Shown here: positions 26,356 through 34,877 of the stretch, one piece after another
Layout: each line of letters opens with the position of its first letter
Position numbering within the stretch: the first letter of the stretch is position 1
Assembly: GCA_017477935.1 (NCBI GenBank)
Contig: JAFVIC010000019.1
Span: 1 to 56,258, forward strand
DNA: 56,258 bases
Origin: Akkermansia sp.
GTDB taxonomy: Bacteria > Verrucomicrobiota > Verrucomicrobiia > Verrucomicrobiales > Akkermansiaceae
Direction: 5' to 3'
The notes under the pieces: model-generated
What the model saw: the letters and a program-made list of their open reading frames with translations, nothing else
Told to the model about the DNA's origin: nothing
The model's database searches: none
Position numbers and translations under genes: made by a program

Positions 26356-27765
26356 TTACTGAGCAGCGGGAGCGGCGGGTTCGGGGTGAGCCTTGAGGAA
26401 GTTGTCCATCATCACCTTATCCGTAGCTCGGGTGGTGCATTCCTCTGCGCTGATAATCCCCTTGAGGTAAAGCTCCTGCAGGGAGTCATCCATCAGTCGC
26501 ATACCCTGATTCTTGCCGGTCTGAATCAGGCCGGGAATCATGAAGGTCTTGCCCTCACGTATGCAGTTAGCGATAGCCGAGGTGTTGACAAGCATCTCGA
26601 GCGCCATCACGCGGCCGGTGCCATCCTTCTTGGGCACAAGCTGCTGAGAGAGCACGCCGCGCAGCGATTCAGACACCATGATTCGGATATGCTCACGCTC
26701 ACTGACGGGGAAAGCATCGAGCACACGGTCAATCGTACGGGCGGCAGACCCGGTGTGCAGGGTGCCGAGCACCAGGTGACCGGTTTCAGCAGCCGAGAGA
26801 GCCAGCGAAATGGTTTCGAGGTTACGCATTTCGCCCACCATGATAACATCCGGGTCCTGACGCAGAGCACCACGCAGAGCGCGACCGAAAGATTCGGTGT
26901 GCTTGTGTACCTCGCGCTGGTTGATTTGACAGCCGATGGGCTTGAAGACGGTTTCGATGGGGTCTTCGAGGGTGATGATGTGGTCGTGGCGGTCTTTGTT
27001 GATGAAGTCGATGATAGAGGCCAGCGTGGTGGATTTACCGGAACCCACGGAGCCGGTGACGAGAATCAGCCCGTTGGTGAAACGGGTGAGCGGCACCACG
27101 TATTCTTCGGGCAGATTGATATCCTGCATGGTGAGCACCTTGCTGTTGATGATACGGAAACACATGGTGTAACCCAGGCGCTGATCTACCACTGAGGCAC
27201 GATAACGACCGTTTTCGTTCTCGTAAGCGAAGTCAACATCGCCCTTCTCTTTCAGGCGCGCCCACTCTTTTTCACCCAAGAAACTGTCCACCAGAGCCTC
27301 GGCATCTTCACGGGAGAGCAGCGGAGCCCCTTCCCACATGGGCTGCAGGTTACCGAAACGGCGCCAGGACGGCGCACACGAGGCCGGCAGGTGCAGGTCT
27401 GAGCACTTGGCATCGATACCCTGTTTCAGGAAACTGGCGACATTGAGCATCAGCAGAATGACCAGATAACCCACCTCCTGCTTGTAAATGTAGGCATGGT
27501 ACTTACCGGAGGGAGAATCGCCGATGAAATCAACCACCCCCTCAGCCTCAAGCGCGGCGCGCTGTTCTTCAGTGGTGCAGCTGTTAACCAGGGCAATGGT
27601 ATCCTGCTCGGTCAGAGCCGGGGCATCGTCTGCCATGGGTTCATAGGCAGCAGCCTTCATCCAATAAGGCTGCAGCCCCACACCCAGGTACAGCGAGGGG
27701 CTGTAAATACTGCGCCCGGCCTCAAGGTACCGGTTCACGTTATCGAAAATGTATGTATCGCTCAT
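26356..27765 (-). CDS. PilT/PilU-like ATPase with N-terminal extension
   Basis: This 469-residue paralogue of the adjacent PilT has a further ~100-residue N-terminal region before the CSDLHLP segment, then the same ATPase core: Walker A variant TGSVGSGKST, DHIITLEDPIE, VGEMRNLETI and LGTLHTGSA. The change from GPTGSGKS to GSVGSGKS keeps the key Lys and Ser. It resembles PilU, which works with PilT. The start at 27765 has a promoter 12 nt upstream. The two ATPases probably form a retraction motor, although the assembly ATPase and pilins are not in this window. Confidence 0.82.
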   Translation of the reverse strand: MSDTYIFDNVNRYLEAGRSIYSPSLYLGVGLQPYWMKAAAYEPMADDAPALTEQDTIALVNSCTTEEQRAALEAEGVVDFIGDSPSGKYHAYIYKQEVGYLVILLMLNVASFLKQGIDAKCSDLHLPASCAPSWRRFGNLQPMWEGAPLLSREDAEALVDSFLGEKEWARLKEKGDVDFAYENENGRYRASVVDQRLGYTMCFRIINSKVLTMQDINLPEEYVVPLTRFTNGLILVTGSVGSGKSTTLASIIDFINKDRHDHIITLEDPIETVFKPIGCQINQREVHKHTESFGRALRGALRQDPDVIMVGEMRNLETISLALSAAETGHLVLGTLHTGSAARTIDRVLDAFPVSEREHIRIMVSESLRGVLSQQLVPKKDGTGRVMALEMLVNTSAIANCIREGKTFMIPGLIQTGKNQGMRLMDDSLQELYLKGIISAEECTTRATDKVMMDNFLKAHPEPAAPAAQ

Positions 27766-27777
27766 GTTATCGTCTGC

Positions 27778-27806
27778 ATATTATCACGTTCCCGGCCTGC
27801 TTTCCA
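27778..27806 (-). promoter_or_regulatory. Promoter of the PilT/PilU operon
   Basis: Minus strand: -35 TGGAAA (27806-27801), 17-nt spacer, -10 TAATAT (27783-27778), 12 nt before the ATG at 27765. Predicted leader about 5 nt. Confidence 0.5.
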
Positions 27807-27872
27807 GCTAAAAGTCAGTTCTGCGGGAAAAAAATGCTTTTTTTGACAACATGGGTATGCTAAACTGAAGCC

Positions 27873-28964
27873 ATGAATAAGATGCATCAACTTATGGTTG
27901 CGGTGGTCGGCGTGCTCAGCAGTGCCGTGGCAGACACAGCCGGCATGAGTGTTTTCCGCTCGATGGTTGCCGAAAATCAGGGAAATGTGGCATGCTCTCC
28001 CGCCATGGCGGAGGAGTTGCTGAGCAGCCTGACCGACTATAGCGCCGGCGTGACCCACCACACCCTGTCGCAAGTGAATCTGGGCAAACGAACCGCAGCT
28101 CCGGCTATGCAGGTACAGCAGGCTTCCGCCCTGTTCGCCTCGCCCCACATCACACTCAATCCGGGGTTCAACGGCGTACAAACACTCGATTTCCAATTCC
28201 CGGATAAAGCAGCCGATACTATCAACACCTGGTGCCATGAGCACACCCACGGGCTTATACCCGCCATCGTTCAACCGGCAGACCTCGAACCCAACATGGC
28301 GTTTGTCGCGGCGAATGCCATTTACCTGCATGAGCACTGGCTTTACCCCTTCGATGCTGCGGATACCGTTGAGGGGATTTTCAACACCGCTGACGGTAAA
28401 CGCGCACACATGCCCATCATGAACATTGAAAACAAGTTTGCTATGGCAAAAGGCGCGGACTGGCAGGCGGTTGCCTTGCCCTACGATACAGAGGGGCGTG
28501 AGGGCGAACCGGGCTATTTCATCGGTATCTTGCCGGTGGGGCAATCTGCCCGTGATTTTGCGGCCACTCTTACTCACGAAAAAGTGGCAGAAATTCGCAA
28601 AGCGCTGGCAGAGACGCCTGTGGACACGATATGCGTGCAGCTGCCGCGCTTCACCGTGAGCACACCGGCTATGGATTTAAGGCCGGCATTTGAAAAACTC
28701 GGGTTGAATGAGCTCTTCACCCAGGCCGATTTCAGCAGCTTGGTGCAAGATGCTCCCGGGGCACTGTACCTGAGCAGAGTCACACAGAAGTGCTATGTGA
28801 ATGTCGATGAACAAGGTACGAAAGCAGCGGCTGCCGGTGCTGCATTCGTGCGCAGCAAGAGCTTGTTGCGCCGCATCTGCTTTGATCGTCCGTTCGTATG
28901 GATGATAACCGAACTGAACGAGCAGAGCACGCCCTGGTTCATCGGCCTGTACGAGAAACCCTGA
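27873..28964 (+). CDS. Secreted serpin (serine-protease inhibitor)
   Basis: This 363-residue protein has a signal peptide (cleavage about residue 20) and a full serpin core: VAANAIYLHEHW, LPRFTVSTPAMDLRPAFEKLGLNELFTQADFS and the hinge DEQGTKAAAAG leading into a reactive loop that ends FDRPFVW. Counting from the hinge as in alpha1-antitrypsin places P1 at Lys329 and P1' at Ser330. Serpins trap serine proteases irreversibly; a Lys P1 suggests trypsin-like targets. A -10-like TAAACT ends 6 nt before the ATG, with a poor -35. Its last codons share a palindrome with the convergent gene. Confidence 0.88.
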   Translation: MNKMHQLMVAVVGVLSSAVADTAGMSVFRSMVAENQGNVACSPAMAEELLSSLTDYSAGVTHHTLSQVNLGKRTAAPAMQVQQASALFASPHITLNPGFNGVQTLDFQFPDKAADTINTWCHEHTHGLIPAIVQPADLEPNMAFVAANAIYLHEHWLYPFDAADTVEGIFNTADGKRAHMPIMNIENKFAMAKGADWQAVALPYDTEGREGEPGYFIGILPVGQSARDFAATLTHEKVAEIRKALAETPVDTICVQLPRFTVSTPAMDLRPAFEKLGLNELFTQADFSSLVQDAPGALYLSRVTQKCYVNVDEQGTKAAAAGAAFVRSKSLLRRICFDRPFVWMITELNEQSTPWFIGLYEKP

Positions 28965-28979
28965 TAATCAGGGTTTCTC
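28953..28979. terminator. Palindrome spanning both stop codons of convergent genes
   Basis: GAGAAACCCTGAT (28953-28965) and ATCAGGGTTTCTC (28967-28979) are perfect inverted copies around one A. The palindrome holds the last codons of the serpin (EKP, stop) on the plus strand and of the Sel1 protein (EKP, stop) on the minus strand. It should act as a bidirectional terminator or 3'-end structure made of coding sequence. Confidence 0.7.
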
Positions 28980-30335
28980 AGCCAGTAATTCCAGGAAACG
29001 CCACTTACCCTCTTTCACAATCATGTCATAAAACACGCGGGCATGCGCGTCGCCATTGGCGACAGCCATATCGAGAAAAAGCTGAGCGCGTTTCTCATCG
29101 GGCTTGGTCGTAGCGTTACCCAGTTTGGTGATGGCAGCCATGATGGCGTAGGCATGCCGCGAGCCACTCACATAATCATCCGTCAGTGCTGAGATAGCCT
29201 TATCCATATCAGCCGGCACACCGTCACCATTGAAGTACATGCTGGCAAGAGCCTGGTTGACCCACTGCGCCCCCTTGTCGCGAGCCTTTTCCATAAGAGC
29301 CAGCCCGGCGGCGGGCTCCTGTTTGCAGCCGGCCCCCATTACCATGCAGTAGCCCAGCCCGGCCGTGCCATTCGGGTCCCCACAATCGTGAGCCACACGG
29401 AAAAGCTCACAGATAAGCTCCTTGGACACCTTGTCACCATAGCCCTCGGCATACAGGCTTGCGAGAGAATTCATAGCGACCGGGGTACACATCATGGCCG
29501 AGATATGCAGCTTGCGCAGCCCCTCGGCAGCGATGGCGGCATCATACGCCTCCATACGCGCAGCCTGTTGGCGCACCGTCATCAGCCCCACGTGCCCCAG
29601 GGCGGCGGGCAGGTGGCGTTCCTCTGCCAGCTTCATGAACTTCTCAGCCTTATCCTGCGGTACAAACTCACACAGGGTAAAAGCAGCAAAAGCGCTGCCG
29701 TGCTCTGCCGCCCGCTCCATCCACATCAGGAAGGAGGACTCATCTTGCTGAGCAGCCGCTATCATCTCCTCAAGATAATAGTTCTTCTTCTTGAGTTCTG
29801 ACACGATTTCAGGCGAGGTGATGCCGCCGCTTTGCATACGCCCGGACACCATCAGGTAGAGCGCACGAGCCTTGGAACTGCCCTTCTTGCAAGCCTCCAT
29901 CAGCACCCGCATGGCTTTCTTGCGGTCAGTCTCGGAATCCGCGCGGGAGAACACCTGCCCCGCATATTCCACCATAGCCGGTACATAGCCGGTAGCAGCA
30001 GCCTTTTCGAGCAACTTCTGCGTGAGGTCTGTCACCCCCGGGCTTTTGGCAGCAAACATGTTCTGATAACGTGCATTCCAGAGCATGGCCGCGGCGTTCC
30101 CCTTGCCGGCGGCTGCCTCCATTTTTTTGGTAAAGCTCGACATATCGCCCCCGGCGTCGTATTCCGCGGCTGCGGCGGCATAAAAATCATCGCTGTTGCG
30201 CTTTACCATATCCTGAAGAATGGTATTCAGGTCGTCCTGCGGGTTCTGCGCTGCGGCCGGAGCTGCAGTAACAGGGGCAAGCATGGTCAGACTACCGGCA
30301 CAGGTCAGGCAAAGGAGAAACAGGTGTTTATTCAT
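28968..30335 (-). CDS. Secreted Sel1-like repeat protein
   Basis: The 455-residue protein begins with a signal peptide (MNKHLFLLCLTCAGSL, cleavage near PVTAAPAAA) and continues with degenerate Sel1-like repeats of about 36 residues (for example ALGHVGLM, TAGLGYCMVMGAGCKQEPAAGLALMEKARDKG-type units, NQALASMYFNGDGVP). Such scaffolds bind proteins or peptides outside the membrane. The ATG at 30335 was chosen because it starts the signal peptide and lies 7 nt after a TATAAT box; an upstream ATG (30344) overlaps that box. It converges on the serpin and lies downstream of the kinase-Sel1 gene. Confidence 0.75.
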   Translation of the reverse strand: MNKHLFLLCLTCAGSLTMLAPVTAAPAAAQNPQDDLNTILQDMVKRNSDDFYAAAAAEYDAGGDMSSFTKKMEAAAGKGNAAAMLWNARYQNMFAAKSPGVTDLTQKLLEKAAATGYVPAMVEYAGQVFSRADSETDRKKAMRVLMEACKKGSSKARALYLMVSGRMQSGGITSPEIVSELKKKNYYLEEMIAAAQQDESSFLMWMERAAEHGSAFAAFTLCEFVPQDKAEKFMKLAEERHLPAALGHVGLMTVRQQAARMEAYDAAIAAEGLRKLHISAMMCTPVAMNSLASLYAEGYGDKVSKELICELFRVAHDCGDPNGTAGLGYCMVMGAGCKQEPAAGLALMEKARDKGAQWVNQALASMYFNGDGVPADMDKAISALTDDYVSGSRHAYAIMAAITKLGNATTKPDEKRAQLFLDMAVANGDAHARVFYDMIVKEGKWRFLELLAEKP

Positions 30336-30342
30336 ATCAGCC

Positions 30343-30371
30343 ATTATACCTGCAGTTTGAGCCGACTTCAA
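30343..30371 (-). promoter_or_regulatory. Promoter of the secreted Sel1 gene
   Basis: Minus strand: -35 TTGAAG (30371-30366), 17-nt spacer, consensus -10 TATAAT (30348-30343), 7 nt before the ATG at 30335. This is the cleanest leaderless arrangement in the window. Confidence 0.8.
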
Positions 30372-30495
30372 GTGATTTCTGCGACAGAGCGCTGATTGTT
30401 TTCCTGCAATTCCGGCGATTTGTATGACGGTCTATCCGGTATGTGAGTCTTACCGGGATTCACCAGACAGGCGGAACTCCTCATGAGCGGCCGAA

Positions 30496-32904
30496 TTACC
30501 AGCTTACACCCATTTTGAGCAGGCTTTTCTTGGCATCTTCATTCCCCTTTTGCGCGGCTTTCCTATACCAGTTGATAGCCTCTTTTCGACTGCGAGATAC
30601 ACCGTAGCCGTTTTCATACAAAATACCCAGGGCAAACATACTTTCAACATTCTCCTTTTCAGCAGCCTGGTGGAACCACTGAGCCGCTTTTTTATGGTCA
30701 CGCTTAACTCCTTCCCCCTTGTAATAGCAAACAGCCAAATTGAATTGAGCTTTGTCATTCCCTTGCTCAGCAGCCTTCGTATACCATCGCAGGGCTTCTT
30801 TCATATTGCGGCTGACCCCATCACCCTTATCATACATCAGGGCAATACAGAACTGAGCTGCGGAGTCACCCTGTTCTGCGGACTTGAGAAACCAACGAGC
30901 GGCTTCCTGTTTGTCTACGGGAACACCACCACCCTCATAGTAACAAAGAGCAAGAGCACACTGGGCCGTGGCAAAACCCTGGTCTGCCGCCTTACGGAAC
31001 CAGCGGATTGCTTCATCAACATCGCGCTCCACACCTTCGCCCGTGTTGTATATAATACCGACATATAATTGCGAGGCAGGCAGGCCTTGCTCAGCGGATT
31101 TGATGAGCCAACTCAACCCCTCTTTCTTATCACAGGGAACGCCCATGCCCTTCATATAAAATAAGCCAAGCTTGGCCTGAGCCTCAGGATTACCCTGTTC
31201 GGCAGACTTTCGGTACCAACGGGCAGCCTCACTCTCATCACGAGCAACTCCCTCGCCATTTTCATAACACAACCCGAGGTTAAACTGAGCTTTTTGAACC
31301 CCCTGCTCAGCAGCCAAACGATACAGGCGAATGGCTTCATTCATATTCTTTTCCACACCAACACCGCGTTCATAGCAGAAACCCAGGCTATTCTGCGCTG
31401 CGACATGCCCCAGCTCAACCGCTTTGCGTAAATGCTCCACCGTCTTGTCATAATCAACAGGGTAACCTTTTTCGCCCTTGTAATAATTCAGGCCTTTCTC
31501 GAAATGTTCATTAGCCTGACGCTCTTTCTCTTCGCGGGCTTTGCGTTCGGCTTCCTCGCGAGCTTTGCGCTCAGCTTCCTCGCGGGCTTTGCGTTCGGCC
31601 TCTTCGCGGGCTTTGCGCTCGGCTTCCTCACGGGCTTTGCGCTCAGCCTCTTGGCGCGCTGCAAGTTCTGCTTTCTCACGAGCCAGGCGCTCGGCCTCCT
31701 GCTGGGCGAGCAAACGCTCTTCGGCCTTAGCCTGGGCATACTCATAAAGCCACCAGCAACCACCAACACCCACAGCAGCCACCCCAAGAACTGCACTCAG
31801 CAACAAAAGATTACGATTACGCTTAGCGGGAACAGGCTCCGATACAGCATTATTATCCTTATCGGACTCCACGGCATTTCTGCGGAAGTTCGGCATGGAT
31901 GCAGCAACCTGTGCGGGGACCGAGTCATGGTGAACGTGCGCTTGAGAGGGCACAGGGGCTACCGGCCGATTGCTGCGTGAATCGGCCGGTGTGGTCCGGG
32001 TATTGGACTTCAAAGCTGTCAACCACTCCCCGACAGACTGCCAACGGTCTTTGCCACGCAGAGCAAGAGCCTTGTCGATAGTGGACAGGAAACTGAGAGA
32101 GAAGCGCCCACGAAGTTCTTCGTGCTCAACAAGCGGGCGCAGAGGGTCAACATCGTCAGCCAGGCGTTCATTCGAATCCGGCGGGCGCTCACCGGTAATG
32201 AGACGATAACAGGTAGCGCCAAGTGAATACACATCCGTCCACGCCCCGCAATGACCGCGCGAGGTAATCTGTTCAATGGGGGAGTAACCGGGCGAGCCCA
32301 CCAGAGTAGCAGAGCGCTCACTGACAATTTCTCTGGCCGTGCCGAAGTCAATAAGCATGGGCTTACCGCCCTCCGTCAACAGGATATTGGCCGGCTTCAC
32401 ATCACGGTGGTAGATATTCTGACCGTGCAGGTAATCAAGAGCTTCCAGAATTTGACGAAGAACGGGTCTGAGCCAGATTTGCGCGATAACCCCGGGAGCG
32501 GGAGCGGCGAGGTGAAGCTCCTTCCCCCCAATCCAGGGCATCACATAATATGCCGTACCCAGCGCCTCGAAAGCATTCAGCACCTTCACGATTCCGGGGT
32601 GCTCCAGGCGGGAGAGCAGCTGAGCCTCTTCCACGAAACGCGTCAGCAACTTTGAATACTCCTGCAACGGGTCTTTCAAATTGGTGGGTTGCACACACAT
32701 ATTCGTGCAGTCACGCCACGCGCAGAAGGTCGGAAGGTTTTCCTTGATAACGACTTTTTCCCCGGTAGAGACAACCTCTGCCAGATAGGTAATACCGAAC
32801 CCTCCCTGCCCGAGTGTACGAACAATGCGATAATCGCCCAGTGTTACGCCATCCGGCAATGCTATTCCATTTCCACGCTCGGAGTTTCCCTGTTCAATAT
32901 CCAT
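30496..32904 (-). CDS. Membrane Ser/Thr protein kinase with Sel1 repeats
   Basis: The 802-residue protein is a Hanks-type kinase (residues 25-300) with the glycine loop LGQGGFGITY, catalytic Lys54, HRDVKPAN (Asp168) and DFG (186-188). One membrane helix (366-387) follows a Pro/Ser-rich linker. Outside, residues 388-475 form a charged coiled coil of EEAERKAR octads encoded by near-identical 24-bp repeats, then about nine Sel1 repeats of 36 residues run to the C-terminus. It should sense ligands or partners outside and phosphorylate cytoplasmic targets. The second kinase at 53136 shares its glycine loop and an insert after Lys. A clear promoter was not found. Confidence 0.9.
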   Translation of the reverse strand: MDIEQGNSERGNGIALPDGVTLGDYRIVRTLGQGGFGITYLAEVVSTGEKVVIKENLPTFCAWRDCTNMCVQPTNLKDPLQEYSKLLTRFVEEAQLLSRLEHPGIVKVLNAFEALGTAYYVMPWIGGKELHLAAPAPGVIAQIWLRPVLRQILEALDYLHGQNIYHRDVKPANILLTEGGKPMLIDFGTAREIVSERSATLVGSPGYSPIEQITSRGHCGAWTDVYSLGATCYRLITGERPPDSNERLADDVDPLRPLVEHEELRGRFSLSFLSTIDKALALRGKDRWQSVGEWLTALKSNTRTTPADSRSNRPVAPVPSQAHVHHDSVPAQVAASMPNFRRNAVESDKDNNAVSEPVPAKRNRNLLLLSAVLGVAAVGVGGCWWLYEYAQAKAEERLLAQQEAERLAREKAELAARQEAERKAREEAERKAREEAERKAREEAERKAREEAERKAREEKERQANEHFEKGLNYYKGEKGYPVDYDKTVEHLRKAVELGHVAAQNSLGFCYERGVGVEKNMNEAIRLYRLAAEQGVQKAQFNLGLCYENGEGVARDESEAARWYRKSAEQGNPEAQAKLGLFYMKGMGVPCDKKEGLSWLIKSAEQGLPASQLYVGIIYNTGEGVERDVDEAIRWFRKAADQGFATAQCALALCYYEGGGVPVDKQEAARWFLKSAEQGDSAAQFCIALMYDKGDGVSRNMKEALRWYTKAAEQGNDKAQFNLAVCYYKGEGVKRDHKKAAQWFHQAAEKENVESMFALGILYENGYGVSRSRKEAINWYRKAAQKGNEDAKKSLLKMGVSW
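31501..31650 (-). repeat. 24-bp tandem repeats in the kinase gene
   Basis: About six in-frame copies of a 24-bp unit encode EEAERKAR in the extracytoplasmic coiled coil. Copies differ mainly at third codon positions. The unit length is a multiple of three, so gain or loss would change the coil length without a frameshift. Confidence 0.8.
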
Positions 32905-33064
32905 ATCTAACCGTTATCTAGTCTGTGAGCGGCCATTCTAATACAGCTACTTGAACAAGTAAAGCCCAAAAACACGGAAAGGCGATTAACACAACCTACG
33001 CCTATCGCACGCCATCTCAGCAAGGCTATTTTATGCAGAAAAGGTCACCTTATGTAAGAGGGGC

Positions 33065-33093
33065 TTGACTATTGTCTGATACTCTGCTAGAGT
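33065..33093 (+). promoter_or_regulatory. Promoter of the ankyrin-like membrane protein gene
   Basis: -35 TTGACT (33065-33070), 17-nt spacer, -10 TAGAGT (33088-33093). The ATG at 33128 would have a leader of about 27 nt. A second TATACT string (33106-33111) lies closer to the start but has no -35. The divergent gap 32905-33127 holds nothing else recognised. Confidence 0.5.
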
Positions 33094-33127
33094 GAGACAG
33101 CACCGTATACTCTGCACCTGCCCCACC

Positions 33128-33967
33128 ATGAAACGCTTGCTGAAATACCTCGCCATCACCTTCAGTACCCTGCTATTCCTGGCTCTGATAAGCTGGTATG
33201 GTTTTTGCTACTGGGCCAAGAACAGTTGGCAAACCATCGAACCGCCGCCCTTCCACGAGAGTTGGAGCGAGCAGCAACGCGCTGATTTGCTAGCGATAGA
33301 TACCGCCCTGCGCGGCCCCGACTTCGCCGGGCTGGTATATTTTACCGAAGTCGGACTCTCTCCGCTGACCTGCACTCTGCGCGAGAGCAAGTGGGGCATG
33401 GTGCCTGCACTGTTGCTGGGCTGGCGTGAATTGGGCATGCCGGCTCGCGCAGCGCTGCACGAAACCATACGCACCGGCAAGGGAGATGTGCTGCTGCCCT
33501 CCGGCATTCCCGTGGCAGATTTCGCGCTCAAATACCGCAAGACGGAATTGCTCAAGGAACTGATACGCCGTGGCGCCAACCCGAACCACGAGTATGTGGC
33601 CTGGAGCACCCCGGTCGAAGCAACCAACGGTGGGCACACCAACCTGATATGGGAATGTTTTGAAGGACTGGGGCTGGATTTCGACCACAAGCTGTCACCC
33701 GATACCCGCCTGGAATTGCTGGATTTCATGCTCGAGCACGGCGGCAACGTAACCACGCCGCCGAATAGCCGCGTGCCGGAACTTTACATACACCTGCCCA
33801 CCCTCGCCAAAAACGGAGACAAAGGCCGCGCCACCGCCTGGGCTCTGCGCCACGGCTACCCGGCAAACGATAAGTGCAGGCAAGATTGCGTGCGGTTCCT
33901 CAACGAGCACAACCCCGAATTACTGAAGGAACTGCAGCAGGAAGGGCTGCTGCCCGCTACCCCTTGA
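33128..33967 (+). CDS. Membrane-anchored protein with ankyrin-like repeats
   Basis: This 279-residue protein has an N-terminal membrane helix (residues 5-29, LKYLAITFSTLLFLALISWYGFCYW) and a periplasmic part with at least two ankyrin-like units (ADFALKYRKTELLKELIRRG then ANPNHEY; LLDFMLEHGGNVTTPP). The ATG at 33128 was chosen; the open frame begins at a GTG (33092) that lies inside the promoter. It is divergent from the kinase gene and convergent with an ABC ATPase. Function unknown; the repeats suggest a protein-binding role in the envelope. Confidence 0.65.
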   Translation: MKRLLKYLAITFSTLLFLALISWYGFCYWAKNSWQTIEPPPFHESWSEQQRADLLAIDTALRGPDFAGLVYFTEVGLSPLTCTLRESKWGMVPALLLGWRELGMPARAALHETIRTGKGDVLLPSGIPVADFALKYRKTELLKELIRRGANPNHEYVAWSTPVEATNGGHTNLIWECFEGLGLDFDHKLSPDTRLELLDFMLEHGGNVTTPPNSRVPELYIHLPTLAKNGDKGRATAWALRHGYPANDKCRQDCVRFLNEHNPELLKELQQEGLLPATP

Positions 33968-33999
33968 AGCAAAACGCCCCACCAGCCCTGCGGGCGGCA

Positions 34000-34851
34000 T
34001 CACTTCTGCTGCTGCTCCCGAAGGCGGGCCTGAATGCCGCGCAGAAAGACGCTTTCCAGCGAGTTTCGGGCAGGTGCAAGAGAAACGAAGGAATCCCCGG
34101 CGAGAGCCTGCAGTTGCTCCAGCAGCTCGGGCGATGGGTTATGCAGGGTGAGTTCGGTGCGGGAGTGGTCGCGGGTGAGTTCCTCCATCGTTCCCTCGGC
34201 TATCATGACACCGCGGTACAATATACCCACGCAATCACAGATTTCCTGCACCTGCTCCAGCAGGTGGGAGCAAAGGAAAACGGTCATCCCCTGCTCCTTG
34301 AGGTTGAGAATGATGTCGCGAATAGCACGAGAACCGATAGGGTCCACACCGGCCGTCGGCTCATCGAGCACGAGCAGGCGCGGACGCTGCACCAGCGCCT
34401 GAGCCAGCCCCACGCGCTGCAGCATACCCTTGGAATACCCACCAAGGCGACGGTGCGCGGCCTCCGTCAATCCGGTAAGTTCCAGCATTTCCTGCGTGCG
34501 ATTGCGCAGCTCAGCACCGCGCAGCCCGCACAGGCGACCATAGAAACGCACCGTCTCCTCACCGGTCAGGAATTTGTAGAAATAGGGGTTTTCCGGCAAG
34601 AAGCCGATTTCACGACGATTGGCGGCTGAGGTGGCCGGTCGGCCGAATACCCGACACGTGCCGGAATCCGGCGACAGCAGACCGACAAGCGCCTTCATGA
34701 TGGTGCTTTTGCCCGAACCATTCGGGCCTATCAGCCCATAAACGCCGCCCTGCGGTATGCTCAGGCTCACGCCTTTCACGGCATACACGCCACCCTTCCC
34801 CCAGTGACCGGGGAAAGATTTATGAATATCCTGTATTTCAACGGCGTTCAT
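34000..34851 (-). CDS. ABC transporter ATP-binding protein
   Basis: The 283-residue protein is a single ABC ATPase domain: Walker A GPNGSGKST, Q-loop FLPENPYFY, signature YSKGMLQRVGLAQAL, Walker B LLVLDEPTAGVDP and the H-loop CSHLLEQ. The pattern, including the DrrA-like C-terminal extension, matches exporters with a separate permease. No permease gene is next to it; the partner must lie elsewhere. A GTG at 34857 is an alternative start. It is 26 nt after the dipeptidase stop and probably cotranscribed with it. Confidence 0.88.
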   Translation of the reverse strand: MNAVEIQDIHKSFPGHWGKGGVYAVKGVSLSIPQGGVYGLIGPNGSGKSTIMKALVGLLSPDSGTCRVFGRPATSAANRREIGFLPENPYFYKFLTGEETVRFYGRLCGLRGAELRNRTQEMLELTGLTEAAHRRLGGYSKGMLQRVGLAQALVQRPRLLVLDEPTAGVDPIGSRAIRDIILNLKEQGMTVFLCSHLLEQVQEICDCVGILYRGVMIAEGTMEELTRDHSRTELTLHNPSPELLEQLQALAGDSFVSLAPARNSLESVFLRGIQARLREQQQK

Positions 34852-34877
34852 GGGCACCGGGTATCAGCTGATACTGG

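Noticed and set aside
27843..27848. TTGACA upstream of the serpin gene
   Set aside because: The nearest -10-like strings are 7 and 12 nt away, too close to form a promoter with it.
31432..31980. Long open frame on the plus strand opposite the kinase coiled coil
   Set aside because: It is the shadow of the EEAERKAR repeats, giving an artificial Phe/Ala/Leu-rich peptide. The minus-strand kinase is clearly the real gene.
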